The notes under the pieces: generated by a model
What the model was told of the DNA's origin: nothing
The model's input: only the letters and a program-made list of their open reading frames with translations
The model's database searches: none
Shown: positions 36,311 through 46,010 of the stretch, piece by piece
Position numbering within the stretch: position 1 is the first letter of the stretch
Layout of the letters: every line of letters begins with the position of its first letter
Translations under genes and position numbers: made by a program
Assembly (NCBI RefSeq): GCF_009712225.1
Contig: NZ_WASP01000003.1
Coordinates: forward strand, 236,051 to 300,050
Reading direction: 5' to 3'
Length of the DNA stretch: 64,000 bases
Source: Desulfovibrio sp.
Lineage (GTDB): Bacteria; Desulfobacterota; Desulfovibrionia; Desulfovibrionales; Desulfovibrionaceae

Positions 36311-37343
36311 TTTGCTGCTTCCTTTTCCATTCCTGATATTTCTTGTCGAAGGAATCGACCTTCATGCCGAAGTCAAGGCCCATGTCCACAAGAACACCCT
36401 TGATTTCGTCCAACGACTTGCGACCGAAATTCTTGGTCTTGAGCATTTCTGCCTCAGAACGCTGCACCAGTTCGCCCACAAGAGCGATGTTGGCGCCCCT
36501 CAGGCAGTTGGTAGCGCGCACCGACAATTCAAGATCGTCAATGCTCTTGTACAGATGCTCGTTAATTTCGCCGCTCTCACCACTGCCGTGCCGCATATCG
36601 CCAGAAACGCGTTCATCAAAGTTGATGAAAACAGAAATCTGGTCCTTGATAATCTTGGCACTGTAGGCAATGGCGTCCTCGGGTGTGAGGGAGCCGTCGG
36701 TCCACACTTCCAGCAGCAGGCGGTCATAGTTGGTCATCTGGCCAACGCGCGCCTGCTCCACGGTGTAGGCTACCTTGCGCACGGGGGAGAAGCTGGAATC
36801 CAGCTTGATGATGCCGATTTCGTCGGTCAACCCCTCATGCATATCCGCAGGCACATAGCCCTTGCCCATGCGGGCCTCAAATTCCATTTCAAGCACAACG
36901 TCCTCGGTGAGGGTTGCGATGTGCTGGTCAGGGTTGAGAACTTCCACATGCTGGTTGCCCTGAATGTTACCGGCTGTCACCGGGCCCTTCTGGTCAACAC
37001 GCAAGGTGATGCGTTGCGGTTCATCGGTGTCCATGCGCAGGCGAACCTGCTTGATGTTCAGGATGACATCGGTGATGTCTTCAAGAACGCCATGAACCGT
37101 GGTGAATTCATGCTGCACGCCGATGATCTTCACCGATACGAAGGCCGCACCCTGAAGGGACGACAAAAGAACCCGGCGCATGGCGTTACCAATGGTGGTG
37201 CCGTAGCCCCGTTCCAGCGGCTCACAGATAAACTTGCCGTGAGTGATGCTGGCGGTTTCTTCTTCGCGCATGATCTGATCGGGCTTTACAAGCTCTGACC
37301 AGTTGCGTGCATTTATAAGGCGTTCGCCCTGTTTTATAAGCAT
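36300..37343 (-). CDS. rpoA: RNA polymerase alpha subunit
   Basis: A 347-residue alpha subunit with the assembly domain ([21 protein letters not shown]) and a C-terminal helix-hairpin-helix domain ([18 protein letters not shown]) that binds UP elements and activators. It is placed as usual between rpsD and rplQ. Confidence 0.98.
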   Translation of the reverse strand: MLIKQGERLINARNWSELVKPDQIMREEETASITHGKFICEPLERGYGTTIGNAMRRVLLSSLQGAAFVSVKIIGVQHEFTTVHGVLEDITDVILNIKQVRLRMDTDEPQRITLRVDQKGPVTAGNIQGNQHVEVLNPDQHIATLTEDVVLEMEFEARMGKGYVPADMHEGLTDEIGIIKLDSSFSPVRKVAYTVEQARVGQMTNYDRLLLEVWTDGSLTPEDAIAYSAKIIKDQISVFINFDERVSGDMRHGSGESGEINEHLYKSIDDLELSVRATNCLRGANIALVGELVQRSEAEMLKTKNFGRKSLDEIKGVLVDMGLDFGMKVDSFDKKYQEWKRKQQNEA

Positions 37344-37355
37344 GCGAACCCCCGC

Positions 37356-37982
37356 TTATTTCGAGTAAAGTTCGACAATCAGCTGCTCGTTGACGGGGAA
37401 CTGGATATCGTCACGCTGCGGCAGCGCCTTGACAGAGCCTTTGAAAGCGGCGCCATCAGCCTCAAGCCAGGCAGGGCAGCCACGACGGGCAATAACTTCC
37501 TGGGCTTCAGCAAGCACAGGAATCTTGCGGTTCTTTTCAGGCACTTCAATGCAGTCACCCACACGAACCTGCAAGGAAGGAATGTTCACCTTGTGTCCGT
37601 TGAGGGTGAAAATGCCATGACGAACGAGCTGGCGAGCCTGGTTGCGCGAATTGGCAAAGCCGAGGCGGTACACCACGTTGTCGAGGCGGCGTTCAAGAAT
37701 AACGAGCAGGTTGGTACCGGTAACACCCTTCTGCATTTCGGCCTTCTCGAAGTAGCCATGGAACTGGCGTTCGAGAATGCCGTAAGCGCGACGGGTCTTC
37801 TGCTTCTCACGCAGCTGAACTGCGTATTCGCTGACCTTCTTGCGCGCGCGGCCATGCTGGCCGGGAGCATAGGGACGACGGTCATATGCGCACTTGTCAG
37901 TGAAGCAGCGGTCGCCCTTCAGAAAAAGCTTGCAGCCTTCGCGACGGCACATGCGGCACTTGGCTTCAGTATATTTGGCCAT
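37356..37982 (-). CDS. rpsD: 30S ribosomal protein S4 (zinc-binding form)
   Basis: A 208-residue primary 16S-binding protein. Cys9, Cys12, Cys26 and Cys31 form the zinc site seen in C+ type S4. The S4 RNA-binding domain ([26 protein letters not shown]) is in the middle. S4 is the alpha-operon repressor in E. coli. Confidence 0.98.
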   Translation of the reverse strand: MAKYTEAKCRMCRREGCKLFLKGDRCFTDKCAYDRRPYAPGQHGRARKKVSEYAVQLREKQKTRRAYGILERQFHGYFEKAEMQKGVTGTNLLVILERRLDNVVYRLGFANSRNQARQLVRHGIFTLNGHKVNIPSLQVRVGDCIEVPEKNRKIPVLAEAQEVIARRGCPAWLEADGAAFKGSVKALPQRDDIQFPVNEQLIVELYSK

Positions 37983-38029
37983 CTATCTTTACCTCTTACG
38001 GTTTTGGCGCGGTTTACGCAAGGCGCAAA

Positions 38030-38419
38030 CTAGACGCGGCGGCGCTTGGGCGGCCGGCAGCCATTGTGCGGAATGGGCGTAACGTCGCGGATGAACGCCA
38101 CCTTGAAGCCGATTGCCGAAATAGCGCGCATGGCGGCTTCACGACCGGAACCGGGGCCCTTAACGTAGATGCCCACGGTACGCATGCCGTTGTCCTGAGC
38201 CTTGCGGGCAGCCGTTTCAGCGGCAACCTGCGCAGCAAAGGGGGTGGACTTACGCGAACCCTTAAAGCCGCTCTGGCCTGAGGAGGCCCAGGAGACAGCA
38301 TTGCCGCGCGTATCCGTAAAGGTGATGATGGTATTATTGAACGATGCCTGGATGTGGGCAATGCCCACCGGCACGTTCTTTTTTTCCTTTTTCTTGACCA
38401 CTTTCTTGGGTCTGGCCAT
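38030..38419 (-). CDS. rpsK: 30S ribosomal protein S11
   Basis: A 129-residue S11 with a basic [13 protein letters not shown]-terminus, the [21 protein letters not shown] core and a C-terminal [15 protein letters not shown] that contacts the mRNA path. Confidence 0.98.
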   Translation of the reverse strand: MARPKKVVKKKEKKNVPVGIAHIQASFNNTIITFTDTRGNAVSWASSGQSGFKGSRKSTPFAAQVAAETAARKAQDNGMRTVGIYVKGPGSGREAAMRAISAIGFKVAFIRDVTPIPHNGCRPPKRRRV

Positions 38420-38451
38420 AACTAACCTCTAAATGGAGCTTGTCAGATCTA

Positions 38452-38504
38452 TATCCGCTCTTAGCGGATAAATCCGTTCGTCCTCACGGCAGCACTATTG
38501 CTGC
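38452..38504 (-). promoter_or_regulatory. Two hairpins between rpsM and rpsK
   Basis: TATCCGCT-N3-AGCGGATA (38452-38470) and GCAGCA-N4-TGCTGC (38489-38504) fill a 122-nt gap. They may act in processing or in control of the alpha-operon part. Confidence 0.5.
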
Positions 38505-38541
38505 ATCCGCTTTACAAACTGCGACAAGCGCAGCCGCACCG

Positions 38542-38910
38542 CTACTTCTTCTTGCCTACGGCGCCGCGGCGGGGTCCCTTACGGGTGCGGGCATTGGTGT
38601 GGGTACGCTGACCGTGCACGGGCAAACCGCGACGATGGCGCAGGCCACGGAAACAACCAATGTCCATAAGGCGCTTAATGTTGCTGGAAACTTCGCGACG
38701 CAGGTCGCCTTCCACCTTGTAGTTCTGCTCGAGTTCCTTACGGATCTCGTTCACTTCGTCAGCGGAGAGGTCGTCGATGCTACGCTCCCAGTTAACGCCG
38801 GTGGTGTCCAGAATTTTCATGGCCGTGGTACGGCCAATGCCATAAATGTAGGTGAGCGCAATGTCCACCCGTTTGCCGCGAGGCAAATCAACACCTGCTA
38901 TTCTCGCCAC
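38542..38910 (-). CDS. rpsM: 30S ribosomal protein S13
   Basis: A 122-residue S13 ([26 protein letters not shown] to the basic tail [14 protein letters not shown]). It lies at the head of the 30S subunit and contacts the P-site tRNA and the 50S subunit. Confidence 0.98.
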   Translation of the reverse strand: MARIAGVDLPRGKRVDIALTYIYGIGRTTAMKILDTTGVNWERSIDDLSADEVNEIRKELEQNYKVEGDLRREVSSNIKRLMDIGCFRGLRHRRGLPVHGQRTHTNARTRKGPRRGAVGKKK

Positions 38911-38925
38911 AATTCGTCTCCTGCC

Positions 38926-39039
38926 CTAGCCCTGGCGCTGCTTGTGCCGGGGGTTTTCGCAGATAACTCGAAGCACTCCCTTGCGCCGGATAACCTTACA
39001 CTTGGGGCATATTTTCTTGACGGAAGGTCTTACTTTCAT
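38926..39039 (-). CDS. rpmJ: 50S ribosomal protein L36 (zinc-binding form)
   Basis: A 37-residue protein read directly from the sequence: it starts [14 protein letters not shown] and ends HKQRQG. Cys11, Cys14, Cys27 and His32 form the zinc ribbon of the C+ type. It lies 15 nt before rpsM. Confidence 0.97.
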
Positions 39040-39122
39040 ACCTCAATCTCCAATAAGAAACCATTGCATTGACCAAATAAAGATCCGGCTTGCGGCTTCG
39101 CCACGAAGAACAACAGGCCGCA

Positions 39123-39140
39123 GCCCTCGAAATTGAGGGC
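39123..39140 (-). promoter_or_regulatory. Hairpin between map and rpmJ
   Basis: GCCCTC-GAAATT-GAGGGC within a 137-nt gap. No gene (no infA) is found in this gap. Confidence 0.45.
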
Positions 39141-39176
39141 GGGAACGGAAATCTTTATCCAGCTTTAACGCTGATG

Positions 39177-39971
39177 TCAACCTTCAATTGTATGCCGGTT
39201 CAAACCACGATCCGAAATGCTGAGAATCTGGGGTCCGTTTGGGGTGATGGCAACGCTGTGTTCAAAGTGGGCGGCCCACAAACCGTCGCGAGTAACGGCG
39301 GTCCACTGGTCGTCCAGAATGTCCACTTCATACGTGCCCACGGTAACCATGGGTTCGATGGCTATGACCATGCCGTTTTGCAAGGTCAAACCGCGCATTC
39401 CAGGCCTGAAGTTGGGCACTTCGGGCTTTTCGTGCATTTTCGCACCCACGCCATGGCCCACAAAACGGCGAACCACGTTGAAACCGGCTGCCTCAACATA
39501 ATCTTGCACAGCCGCACCGATGTCATAAACATCATTGCCGGCTCTGGCCTGCTCTATTCCGACGTACAGGCTTTCTTCGGTCACCTTCATGAGCTTGCGG
39601 GCCTCGTCGCTCACCTTGCCGACAGGAAAGGTGCGAGCGGCGTCGCCCACAAAACCTTCATACACAACGCCCATGTCAACGCTGACGATGTCGCCTTCTT
39701 TAAGCAGCCGCGCAGAAGGGAAACCGTGAACCACCTGCTCGTTTACCGAGCAGCACAGGGCGAAGGGGTAACCGCAGTAACCTAGAAACGCCGGTTTTAC
39801 CTTGTAGTCGGCGCACATGTCGCGCGCCAGCTCTTCAAGACGCATGGTAGGCAAGCCAGGTGCCACCATGTCGCCCACGGCATCCAGTATGTTGGCAACC
39901 ATGCGGTTTGCTTCCCGCAGGCTGGCCACTTCCCTTTCATTCTTGATGAATGCGCCGTGATATTTTTTCAT
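39177..39971 (-). CDS. map: Methionine aminopeptidase, type I
   Basis: A 264-residue enzyme that removes the initiator Met. The five metal ligands are visible: Asp in VSVDMGVVYEGF, Asp in NDVYDIGAA region, His in FVGHGVGAKMHE, Glu in MVIAIEPMV and Glu in AHFEHSVAI. In many genomes map lies between adk and infA after secY; both of those are missing here. Confidence 0.97.
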   Translation of the reverse strand: MKKYHGAFIKNEREVASLREANRMVANILDAVGDMVAPGLPTMRLEELARDMCADYKVKPAFLGYCGYPFALCCSVNEQVVHGFPSARLLKEGDIVSVDMGVVYEGFVGDAARTFPVGKVSDEARKLMKVTEESLYVGIEQARAGNDVYDIGAAVQDYVEAAGFNVVRRFVGHGVGAKMHEKPEVPNFRPGMRGLTLQNGMVIAIEPMVTVGTYEVDILDDQWTAVTRDGLWAAHFEHSVAITPNGPQILSISDRGLNRHTIEG

Positions 39972-39996
39972 TATACAATCACCATCCGCGCTTGTG

Positions 39997-40034
39997 AAAA
40001 CCGCAGGGTAAGCCTTGCAGCCTACCCAGGTTTT
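39997..40034 (-). promoter_or_regulatory. Terminator-like hairpin just after secY
   Basis: On the minus strand AAAACC-TGGGTA pairs with TACCC-TGCGGTTTT immediately after the secY stop codon. It has only a short T-run, so it could be a partial terminator (attenuator) before map. Confidence 0.5.
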
Positions 40035-41348
40035 CTAGAGCCTGCCGCTCTTACGCGCCTTGGCCATAAGGCCCTGATACTGGCTGGAGATCATGTGCGA
40101 CTCCACCTGATTCATGAAGTCCATGGCCACACCCACAAGGATCAGCAAGCTCGTGCCACCAAAGTAGAAAGGCACGTTGAAATTGCTGATGAGCAGCATG
40201 GGCAGCAGGCACACCACTGAAATATAGGTGGCCCCCGAAAGGGTCAGCCGCGAAAGCACCGTATCAACATATTCCTGGGTCTTTTCGCCAGGGCGAATGC
40301 CCGGGATAAACCCACCGTTCTTCTTCAGATTTTCGGCCATATCCTTGGGATCAAAAATGATGGCGGTATAAAAATAACAGAAGAAGAACATCAAGGCCAC
40401 ATACAGCACGTTGTAGGCAACGCCGTGCGGCGAGAAGAAATCAGCTGCCTGCTTCACGTAGTGATTGGTCGAAAACTGACCAATGGTCGCAGGAAACAGC
40501 AGCAGAGAAGATGCAAAAATAGGCGGAATAACGCCAGCGGTGTTCAGACGCAAAGGCAGGTGCGAATTCTGACCGCCGTACATCTTGCGCCCAACCTGAC
40601 GTTTGGCATAGCTGATGGGAATTCTGCGCTGCGAACGTTCAACGAACACAATGGCAACCGTAACCGCAGCCATGAGAACCACGATGACAACCGCCATGAA
40701 AATGCTCATGTCGCCAGCCTGAATAAGAGCAACAGACTGGATGATGCCGCGGGGAATACCCACCACAATACCGCAGAAGATAATCAGCGAAATACCGTTG
40801 CCGATACCGCGCTCCGTGATCTGCTCGCCAAGCCACATAACCAGCACAGAGCCTGCCGTAAAGGTGGCCATGGTAACAAGGCGGAAATGCCAGCCGGGTG
40901 CAAGAACAACCGGAGCGCCGCCAGGGCTGGTCATATTTTCAAGCCCCACCGCTATGCCAAGACCCTGAACGAGGGTAATGAGCACGGTGAGGTAACGGGT
41001 GTACTGCGTGATCTTGCGTCGACCCGCCTGCCCTTCTTCCTTGGCCATGCGCTTGATGTCGGGGCTGACCACCTGCAAAAGCTGGATGATAATGCTTGCC
41101 GAAATGTAAGGCATGACGCCCAGAGCGAACACCGAGACGTTGGACAGGCCGCCGCCGGAAAACATGTCAAACAGGCTGAAAAGCGTGCCGGACATGCTTT
41201 GAAAAAACGACGCCAGCGCAGAAGCGTCAACACCCGGAATGGGTACGTGAACGCCAATGCGGTAGCAGCACAAAATCAGGAGGGTCCAGCCAATGCGTTT
41301 GGACAACGAAGCCTGGCCCGCCATATTGTTTGCCGATCCTACTGCCAT
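40035..41348 (-). CDS. secY: Preprotein translocase subunit SecY
   Basis: A 437-residue channel subunit with ten predicted TM helices, the plug-region residues after TM1, and the long cytoplasmic loops (GAVQ-like QAGRRKITQYTRYLTV, RRIPISYAKRQVGRKMYGGQ) that bind SecA and ribosomes. Its partner SecA is encoded in this window at 52829-55411. Confidence 0.98.
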   Translation of the reverse strand: MAVGSANNMAGQASLSKRIGWTLLILCCYRIGVHVPIPGVDASALASFFQSMSGTLFSLFDMFSGGGLSNVSVFALGVMPYISASIIIQLLQVVSPDIKRMAKEEGQAGRRKITQYTRYLTVLITLVQGLGIAVGLENMTSPGGAPVVLAPGWHFRLVTMATFTAGSVLVMWLGEQITERGIGNGISLIIFCGIVVGIPRGIIQSVALIQAGDMSIFMAVVIVVLMAAVTVAIVFVERSQRRIPISYAKRQVGRKMYGGQNSHLPLRLNTAGVIPPIFASSLLLFPATIGQFSTNHYVKQAADFFSPHGVAYNVLYVALMFFFCYFYTAIIFDPKDMAENLKKNGGFIPGIRPGEKTQEYVDTVLSRLTLSGATYISVVCLLPMLLISNFNVPFYFGGTSLLILVGVAMDFMNQVESHMISSQYQGLMAKARKSGRL

Positions 41349-41394
41349 GAAACACTCGTTGCGTTTGTGCGCCTGTGGCGCAGTATGTGCGCAA

Positions 41395-41426
41395 CGTCAT
41401 TGCCCGCCGCAAGGCGGGCAATGACG
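41395..41426 (-). promoter_or_regulatory. Strong hairpin between rplO and secY
   Basis: A perfect 14-bp stem CGTCATTGCCCGCC / GGCGGGCAATGACG over GCAA, without a T-run. The GNRA-like loop and perfect stem suggest mRNA processing or protection, setting secY apart from the ribosomal protein genes. Confidence 0.65.
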
Positions 41427-41469
41427 CCAGTGAAAGCCGTGAGGCCGCGCTTGCGCGCGGCCACCAGAA

Positions 41470-41934
41470 TTATTCAGCGGCAGAAACCGCTTCCAGCTCA
41501 GTAACGTTACCACCGGCATTGCGGATCTTTTCCGCAGCAGCCTGGCTGAACTTGTGAGCTTCCACCGACAGGGCGCTCGAAACATCACCACGCGAAAGAA
41601 TTTTCACGGGGGCGCCCATGCGGACGAGGCCGCGGGCATAGATGTCGTCAAGGGTGATGGTGGTCTTGCCCGGGAAGGCAGAAACGAGCGCGTCAAGATT
41701 GATCACGTCGTAGGTAACCTTGAAGGGGGCATTTTTGAAACCGTGCTTGGGCAGACGGCGTTGCAGGGGCATCTGGCCGCCTTCGAAGCCAGGGCGGACA
41801 CCGCCACCGGCGCGAGCGTTCTGCCCTTTGTGGCCCTTGCCCGCAGTGCAGCCCAGACCGGAGCCAGAGCCACGGCCCACGCGACGGCGGGTCTTACGCT
41901 CTTCCGGAAAAGGAAACAGATTGTGCAGTTGCAT
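41470..41934 (-). CDS. rplO: 50S ribosomal protein L15
   Basis: A 154-residue L15 with the glycine-rich RVGRGSGSGLGCTAGKGHKGQNARAGGG N-terminus. The start at 41934 is fixed by homology; the frame stays open beyond it into rpmD and rpsE as a shadow. Confidence 0.97.
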   Translation of the reverse strand: MQLHNLFPFPEERKTRRRVGRGSGSGLGCTAGKGHKGQNARAGGGVRPGFEGGQMPLQRRLPKHGFKNAPFKVTYDVINLDALVSAFPGKTTITLDDIYARGLVRMGAPVKILSRGDVSSALSVEAHKFSQAAAEKIRNAGGNVTELEAVSAAE

Positions 41935-41951
41935 GGTATATCCTTTGGCCG

Positions 41952-42128
41952 TTAGTCGACAACGGCGACCATATGCGGAACTTTGGCGATAATGCCCCGA
42001 ATGGCCGGGGTATCCTTGAACGTCTTGACCATCTCGCGGCGCTTGAGGCCAAGGGAGTCCAGCAGCTTGCGCTGCGCGGGCGTGGAGCCGATGCGCGAAC
42101 GCACGAGTTTTACCTTGATTTCTGCCAT
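41952..42128 (-). CDS. rpmD: 50S ribosomal protein L30
   Basis: A 58-residue protein read directly: it starts MAEIKVKLVRSRIGS and ends PHMVAVVD, the usual L30 length. It lies between rpsE and rplO as in other spc operons. Confidence 0.97.
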   Translation of the reverse strand: MAEIKVKLVRSRIGSTPAQRKLLDSLGLKRREMVKTFKDTPAIRGIIAKVPHMVAVVD

Positions 42129-42130
42129 GG

Positions 42131-42643
42131 TTACTTCCTCGGAGCTTCCAGCTTCTTACCGCGCAGGGCCGAAACATCTTCGGCGCTGCGCAGGGAAACG
42201 AGGCCCTGCATGGTGGCGCGAAGCACGTTGTGCGGGTTGTTGGTACCGATGGCCTTGGCGAGGACGTCGCGGATGCCCACGGCTTCCATGACAGCGCGCA
42301 CTGCACCACCGGCGATGATACCGGTACCTTCAGAGGCGGGCTTCAACATGACGCGACCGGCGCCGAAACGACCGAGCACTTCATAAGGAAGGGTGCCTTC
42401 GAGCAGGGCCACCTGAACACGGTTCTTGCGAGCGCGTTCAGTTGCCTTGCGAAGAGCTTCGGGCACTTCCTGGGCTTTGCCCAGACCGAAGCCCACGCCG
42501 CCCTTGCCATCGCCCACTACAACGAGGGCGCTGAAGCTGAAACGGCGACCGCCCTTGACGACCTTGGCCACGCGGTTGAGGGAAACGATCTTTTCGATTT
42601 CGCCCAACTCGTTCTGCTGAGTTTCAGTATTTTCCTGACGCAT
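42131..42643 (-). CDS. rpsE: 30S ribosomal protein S5
   Basis: A 170-residue S5 with the dsRBD-like [30 protein letters not shown] and the following [19 protein letters not shown]. It helps decoding accuracy with S4. Confidence 0.98.
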   Translation of the reverse strand: MRQENTETQQNELGEIEKIVSLNRVAKVVKGGRRFSFSALVVVGDGKGGVGFGLGKAQEVPEALRKATERARKNRVQVALLEGTLPYEVLGRFGAGRVMLKPASEGTGIIAGGAVRAVMEAVGIRDVLAKAIGTNNPHNVLRATMQGLVSLRSAEDVSALRGKKLEAPRK

Positions 42644-42644
42644 A

Positions 42645-43004
42645 TTAGAACTCCAAGCCGCCTTCGCGGGCGCCGTCGGCTACGGCCTTGACGCGACCGT
42701 GATAAATATACCCGTTGCGATCGAATACCACCTGACTGATATTCTTCTCCTTGGCCATCCGGGCAATTTCCTTGCCCACCATTTCGGCGCCGCTCTTGTT
42801 GCAGTGCAGGCCGGCTTCGGTCTTGGAAAGCGAAAGGGTAGAGGCGGCAGCCAGAGTTACGCCATCCAGATCGTTGATGATCTGGGCGTAGATGTGCAGG
42901 TTGGACCTGAACACAACCAGACGCGGACGCGCGAAGGTGCCGTTGACTTTCTTGCGGATACGGATCTTGCGGCGCTGCCGGGATTCGTTCTTGCTGTATT
43001 TCAT
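42645..43004 (-). CDS. rplR: 50S ribosomal protein L18
   Basis: A 119-residue 5S rRNA-binding protein ([42 protein letters not shown]). Only one base separates it from rpsE. Confidence 0.98.
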   Translation of the reverse strand: MKYSKNESRQRRKIRIRKKVNGTFARPRLVVFRSNLHIYAQIINDLDGVTLAAASTLSLSKTEAGLHCNKSGAEMVGKEIARMAKEKNISQVVFDRNGYIYHGRVKAVADGAREGGLEF

Positions 43005-43015
43005 GACGCGCCCCC

Positions 43016-43555
43016 CTACTTCTTGCCGCCGGACTTACCAACCTTGCGGCGGATAGTCTCGGTAACGTACTTGATACCCTTGCCCTTGTAGGGCTCGGGC
43101 TTACGGATGCGGCGAATCTTGGCGGCCATTTCGCCCACAAGTTCCTTGTCGATGCCGGCGATGGTCAGAACCTGACCTTCAACCGTGGCCTTGATGCCGT
43201 CGGGCAGTTCAACGAGCACAGGGTGGGAATAGCCCACGGAAAGCTCGATAATGTTGCCCTTGACCGCCACACGGTAACCAACGCCGATAACTTCAAGGCC
43301 CTTTGAAAAGCCCTTGGTCACGCCTTCAATGCAGTTAGCAAGAAGGGTGCGACGCAAACCATGCTGCGAACGGCTCTGGCGGTTATCTTCAATACGGCTG
43401 AGGGTTACATTGCCATCAGCCTGTTCGTAAGTGAGCAGGGAGCAGACAGGGGTGCTCAGCGAGCCCTTGGGCCCTTTAACTTCCACAACATCCGTTCCAA
43501 TCTTGACTTCAACGCCATTGGGAACGGCAACGGGCAGTCTACCTATTCTCGACAT
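43016..43555 (-). CDS. rplF: 50S ribosomal protein L6
   Basis: A 179-residue L6 ([20 protein letters not shown] to [11 protein letters not shown]), with the conserved [14 protein letters not shown] near the end. The start at 43555 is set by homology; the frame is open for 18 more codons. Confidence 0.97.
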   Translation of the reverse strand: MSRIGRLPVAVPNGVEVKIGTDVVEVKGPKGSLSTPVCSLLTYEQADGNVTLSRIEDNRQSRSQHGLRRTLLANCIEGVTKGFSKGLEVIGVGYRVAVKGNIIELSVGYSHPVLVELPDGIKATVEGQVLTIAGIDKELVGEMAAKIRRIRKPEPYKGKGIKYVTETIRRKVGKSGGKK

Positions 43556-43565
43556 GGTGCACCGC

Positions 43566-43946
43566 CTACCAGATTTCGCACAGAAGTTCGCCGCCCACCT
43601 TCTTATCATGGGCAGTCATGCCGTCCAGCACACCGCTGGACGTGGACAAAATGCAGATGCCGAGGCCGTTCTGCACCCTGGGGATATTGTGCGCGCCAAC
43701 GTAAACCCGGCGACCGGGGGTGCTCACACGCTTCAACCCGCTGATGACGGGCTTACCCTTCTGGTACTTAAGAGTAATGACAATGTTTTTTTCGGCCACG
43801 GCCACGTCTTCGACGTAACCTTCCTGCTTGAGGATGGCGGCTAAAGATTCCTTCATCTTCGAGCTCGGCACATTTACTTCCTTGTGCAGGGCCAAATGCG
43901 CGTTGCGGATGCGGGTGAGCATATCCGCAATGGGATCTGTCAACAT
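43566..43946 (-). CDS. rpsH: 30S ribosomal protein S8
   Basis: A 126-residue S8 (MLTDPIADMLTRIRNAHLALH, C-terminal LSTSSGVLDGMTAHDKKVGGELLCEIW). In E. coli S8 represses the spc operon by binding its mRNA; here the gap before this gene holds three hairpins. Confidence 0.98.
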   Translation of the reverse strand: MLTDPIADMLTRIRNAHLALHKEVNVPSSKMKESLAAILKQEGYVEDVAVAEKNIVITLKYQKGKPVISGLKRVSTPGRRVYVGAHNIPRVQNGLGICILSTSSGVLDGMTAHDKKVGGELLCEIW

Positions 43947-43976
43947 CGAATGCTCCTGAGAGTTTGGGGGCGGGGT

Positions 43977-44043
43977 TGACGGCCCTATGCCGTCACTTCC
44001 CGCTGGTGCGCAGGGCGCACCATCCGGGCGTTTGCACGCCCGG
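43977..44043 (-). promoter_or_regulatory. Three consecutive hairpins between rpsN and rpsH
   Basis: TGACGG...CCGTCA (43977-43995), GGTGCGC-AGG-GCGCACC (44005-44021) and CCGGGCGT-TTGC-ACGCCCGG (44024-44043) fill the 102-nt gap. They may form a ribosomal-protein binding site or processing signal. Confidence 0.6.
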
Positions 44044-44048
44044 AAATA

Positions 44049-44234
44049 TTACCAGCTCGACTTGCGCACGCCGGGCAGTTCACCACGAAGGGCCATGTTG
44101 CGGAAACAGATACGGCAGATGCCGAACTGGCGCAGGAAAGCCCTGGGGCGACCACAAAGCGGGCAGCGATTGTAGGCGCGGGCGCTGAACTTGGGCTTGC
44201 GCTTGGCCTTTACTTCCAGAGAAGTACGGGACAT
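44049..44234 (-). CDS. rpsN: 30S ribosomal protein S14, type Z (zinc-binding)
   Basis: A 61-residue short S14 with the zinc site Cys24-Cys27 (CPLC) and Cys40-Cys43 (CRIC), typical of the C+ form that needs zinc. Confidence 0.98.
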   Translation of the reverse strand: MSRTSLEVKAKRKPKFSARAYNRCPLCGRPRAFLRQFGICRICFRNMALRGELPGVRKSSW

Positions 44235-44244
44235 GGCTTAACTC

Positions 44245-44784
44245 CTACTTGCGGAACGGCATGCCAAGCTGGTCGAGAAGGAACTTGCCTTCCTTGTCCG
44301 TGGCCGCCGTGGTGACGATGGTGATATTCATGCCCTTGGGGTTTTCAACACGGTCAGCTTCCAATTCGGGGAAGATGGTGTGTTCCTTGATGCCCAGGGT
44401 GAAATTGCCGCGCCCATCGAAACCGCGGTCAGGAATGCCGCGGAAGTCACGCACTCGGGGCAAGGCAAAGTTCATGAGCTTGTCCAAAAAGTCCCACATA
44501 CGCTCTTTGCGCAGGGTTACGCGCACACCAATGGGCATGCCTTCGCGCAACTTGAACGCGGCAATGGACTTCTTAGCCCGAGTAACAACGGCTTTCTGGC
44601 CCGCAATGGCGGTAAGTTCCGCCATGGCTTCTTCCATCAGCTTGTTGTTCGAGCTGGCGGCGCCAAGGCCGATGTTCAGAGAGATCTTTTCGATGCCGGG
44701 CAGTTGCATGGAAGAGGAGTAGTTAAACTCCTTCTGCAGTACCGGAACCACCTTCTCTCTATATATCTTTTCAAGGCGTGTCAT
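44245..44784 (-). CDS. rplE: 50S ribosomal protein L5
   Basis: A 179-residue L5 that binds 5S rRNA and contacts P-site tRNA. Landmarks: [30 protein letters not shown] [23 protein letters not shown], and [17 protein letters not shown]. Confidence 0.98.
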   Translation of the reverse strand: MTRLEKIYREKVVPVLQKEFNYSSSMQLPGIEKISLNIGLGAASSNNKLMEEAMAELTAIAGQKAVVTRAKKSIAAFKLREGMPIGVRVTLRKERMWDFLDKLMNFALPRVRDFRGIPDRGFDGRGNFTLGIKEHTIFPELEADRVENPKGMNITIVTTAATDKEGKFLLDQLGMPFRK

Positions 44785-44793
44785 CGTATCACC

Positions 44794-45126
44794 TTATTCC
44801 ATGACTTCGTTGCACTTTTTGCAGAAGCGCACTTTCTTTTCCTTGCCCTCGGACTCGATGGTCTTGTAACCCACTCGAGTGGCCTTGCCGCAGGCAGAGC
44901 AGACAACCATGAGGTTGGAAACGTGGATAGGCATTTCCTTTTCCACGATACCGCCAGGCTGCTGGGCATAGGGGTTGGGACGCATGTGGCGTTTGACCAT
45001 GTTGGTCTTTTCCACAAGCACGCGATCCTTCTTGCGCAGGATCTTCAGCACCTTGCCGATTTTGCCCGCGTCCTTGCCGGCGATTACCATCACCTTGTCG
45101 TCCTTGCGGATGCGATACATTTTCAT
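44794..45126 (-). CDS. rplX: 50S ribosomal protein L24 with C-terminal zinc ribbon
   Basis: A 110-residue L24. The KOW motif is at residues 8-35 ([19 protein letters not shown]). The tail carries Cys76-x2-Cys79 and Cys102-x2-Cys105, a zinc ribbon present in L24 of only some bacteria. It is an assembly initiator near the tunnel exit. Confidence 0.98.
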   Translation of the reverse strand: MKMYRIRKDDKVMVIAGKDAGKIGKVLKILRKKDRVLVEKTNMVKRHMRPNPYAQQPGGIVEKEMPIHVSNLMVVCSACGKATRVGYKTIESEGKEKKVRFCKKCNEVME

Positions 45127-45135
45127 GACGGTCTC

Positions 45136-45504
45136 CTACAGCACTTCCGGGGCCAGCGAAATAATTTTCATAAAGTTCTGGGCGCGAAGCTCACGTGCCA
45201 CGGGGCCGAAGATACGCGTACCCACCGGCTCACCCTGGTTGGAGAGCAGCACGGCGGCGTTGCCGTCGAACTTGATGTAGCTGCCGTCCATGCGACGCAC
45301 TTCTTTGGCGGTGCGCACGATAACAGCCTTCATAACGTCGCCCTTCTTAACCTTGCTGTGGGGCATGGCTTCCTTGACGGAAACCACAATGATGTCGCCC
45401 ACCGAGGCGTAGCGGCGGTGTGAACCGCCCAGCACCTTGATGCAGGCAACCTTTTTGGCGCCGGAATTATCGGCCACCTGAAGCGTCGATTCTACCTGGA
45501 TCAT
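45136..45504 (-). CDS. rplN: 50S ribosomal protein L14
   Basis: A 122-residue L14 ([27 protein letters not shown]), at the subunit interface where the silencing factor RsfS also binds. Confidence 0.98.
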   Translation of the reverse strand: MIQVESTLQVADNSGAKKVACIKVLGGSHRRYASVGDIIVVSVKEAMPHSKVKKGDVMKAVIVRTAKEVRRMDGSYIKFDGNAAVLLSNQGEPVGTRIFGPVARELRAQNFMKIISLAPEVL

Positions 45505-45513
45505 GGTACTACC

Positions 45514-45777
45514 CTACACGGCTTTTTCAATGATGGAGACCAGATGCCAGCGCTTGTTGCGCGAAAGCGGACGGAACTCCACAATTTTAACCTTGTCGCC
45601 CATACCGCATTCGTTCATAGGATCATGAGCCGTGAACTTCTTGCGGCGCCTCACATACTTCTTAAGCAGAGGATGCTTGACCAGGGTCTCGACGCGCACG
45701 ACAATGGTCTTGTCGTTCTTGTCGCTCACCACGATGCCGGTCAGCGTTCTGCCCTTGCGATCTTCCAGAGCTTGCAT
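45514..45777 (-). CDS. rpsQ: 30S ribosomal protein S17
   Basis: An 87-residue S17 with an OB-fold ([35 protein letters not shown]). It stabilises the body of the 30S subunit. Confidence 0.98.
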   Translation of the reverse strand: MQALEDRKGRTLTGIVVSDKNDKTIVVRVETLVKHPLLKKYVRRRKKFTAHDPMNECGMGDKVKIVEFRPLSRNKRWHLVSIIEKAV

Positions 45778-45779
45778 GT

Positions 45780-46010
45780 TCAGGCCCTCTGTTCCTTTTC
45801 GTTCAATACGGTCTCGATGCGCGCCACCTGCTTACGCATGACTTTCAGTTCGGAAGTCTTTTCAAGCTGCGCAGCGGCATGCTTGAAGCGGGCACCCATC
45901 AGTTCCTGGCGCTGCTCGGTGAGAGCCGTACGCAGTTCTTCAACGCTCATGGAGCGCAGATCCTGTGCGGCGGGCCGGGCGGCGGTTTCGTTCTTTTTCT
46001 TGGCAGCCAT
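45780..46010 (-). CDS. rpmC: 50S ribosomal protein L29
   Basis: A 76-residue L29 with the two-helix core ([28 protein letters not shown]) and an extra basic N-terminus of about 15 residues. It sits by the polypeptide tunnel exit near L23. Confidence 0.97.
   Translation of the reverse strand: MAAKKKNETAARPAAQDLRSMSVEELRTALTEQRQELMGARFKHAAAQLEKTSELKVMRKQVARIETVLNEKEQRA

Noticed and set aside
36138..37298. Plus-strand frame of 386 codons opposite rpoA and rplQ
   Set aside because: Antisense shadow of rpoA; no start signal or family resemblance.
39040..39176. Search for infA in the map-rpmJ gap
   Set aside because: The 137-nt gap is too short for the 72-residue protein and contains no matching frame.
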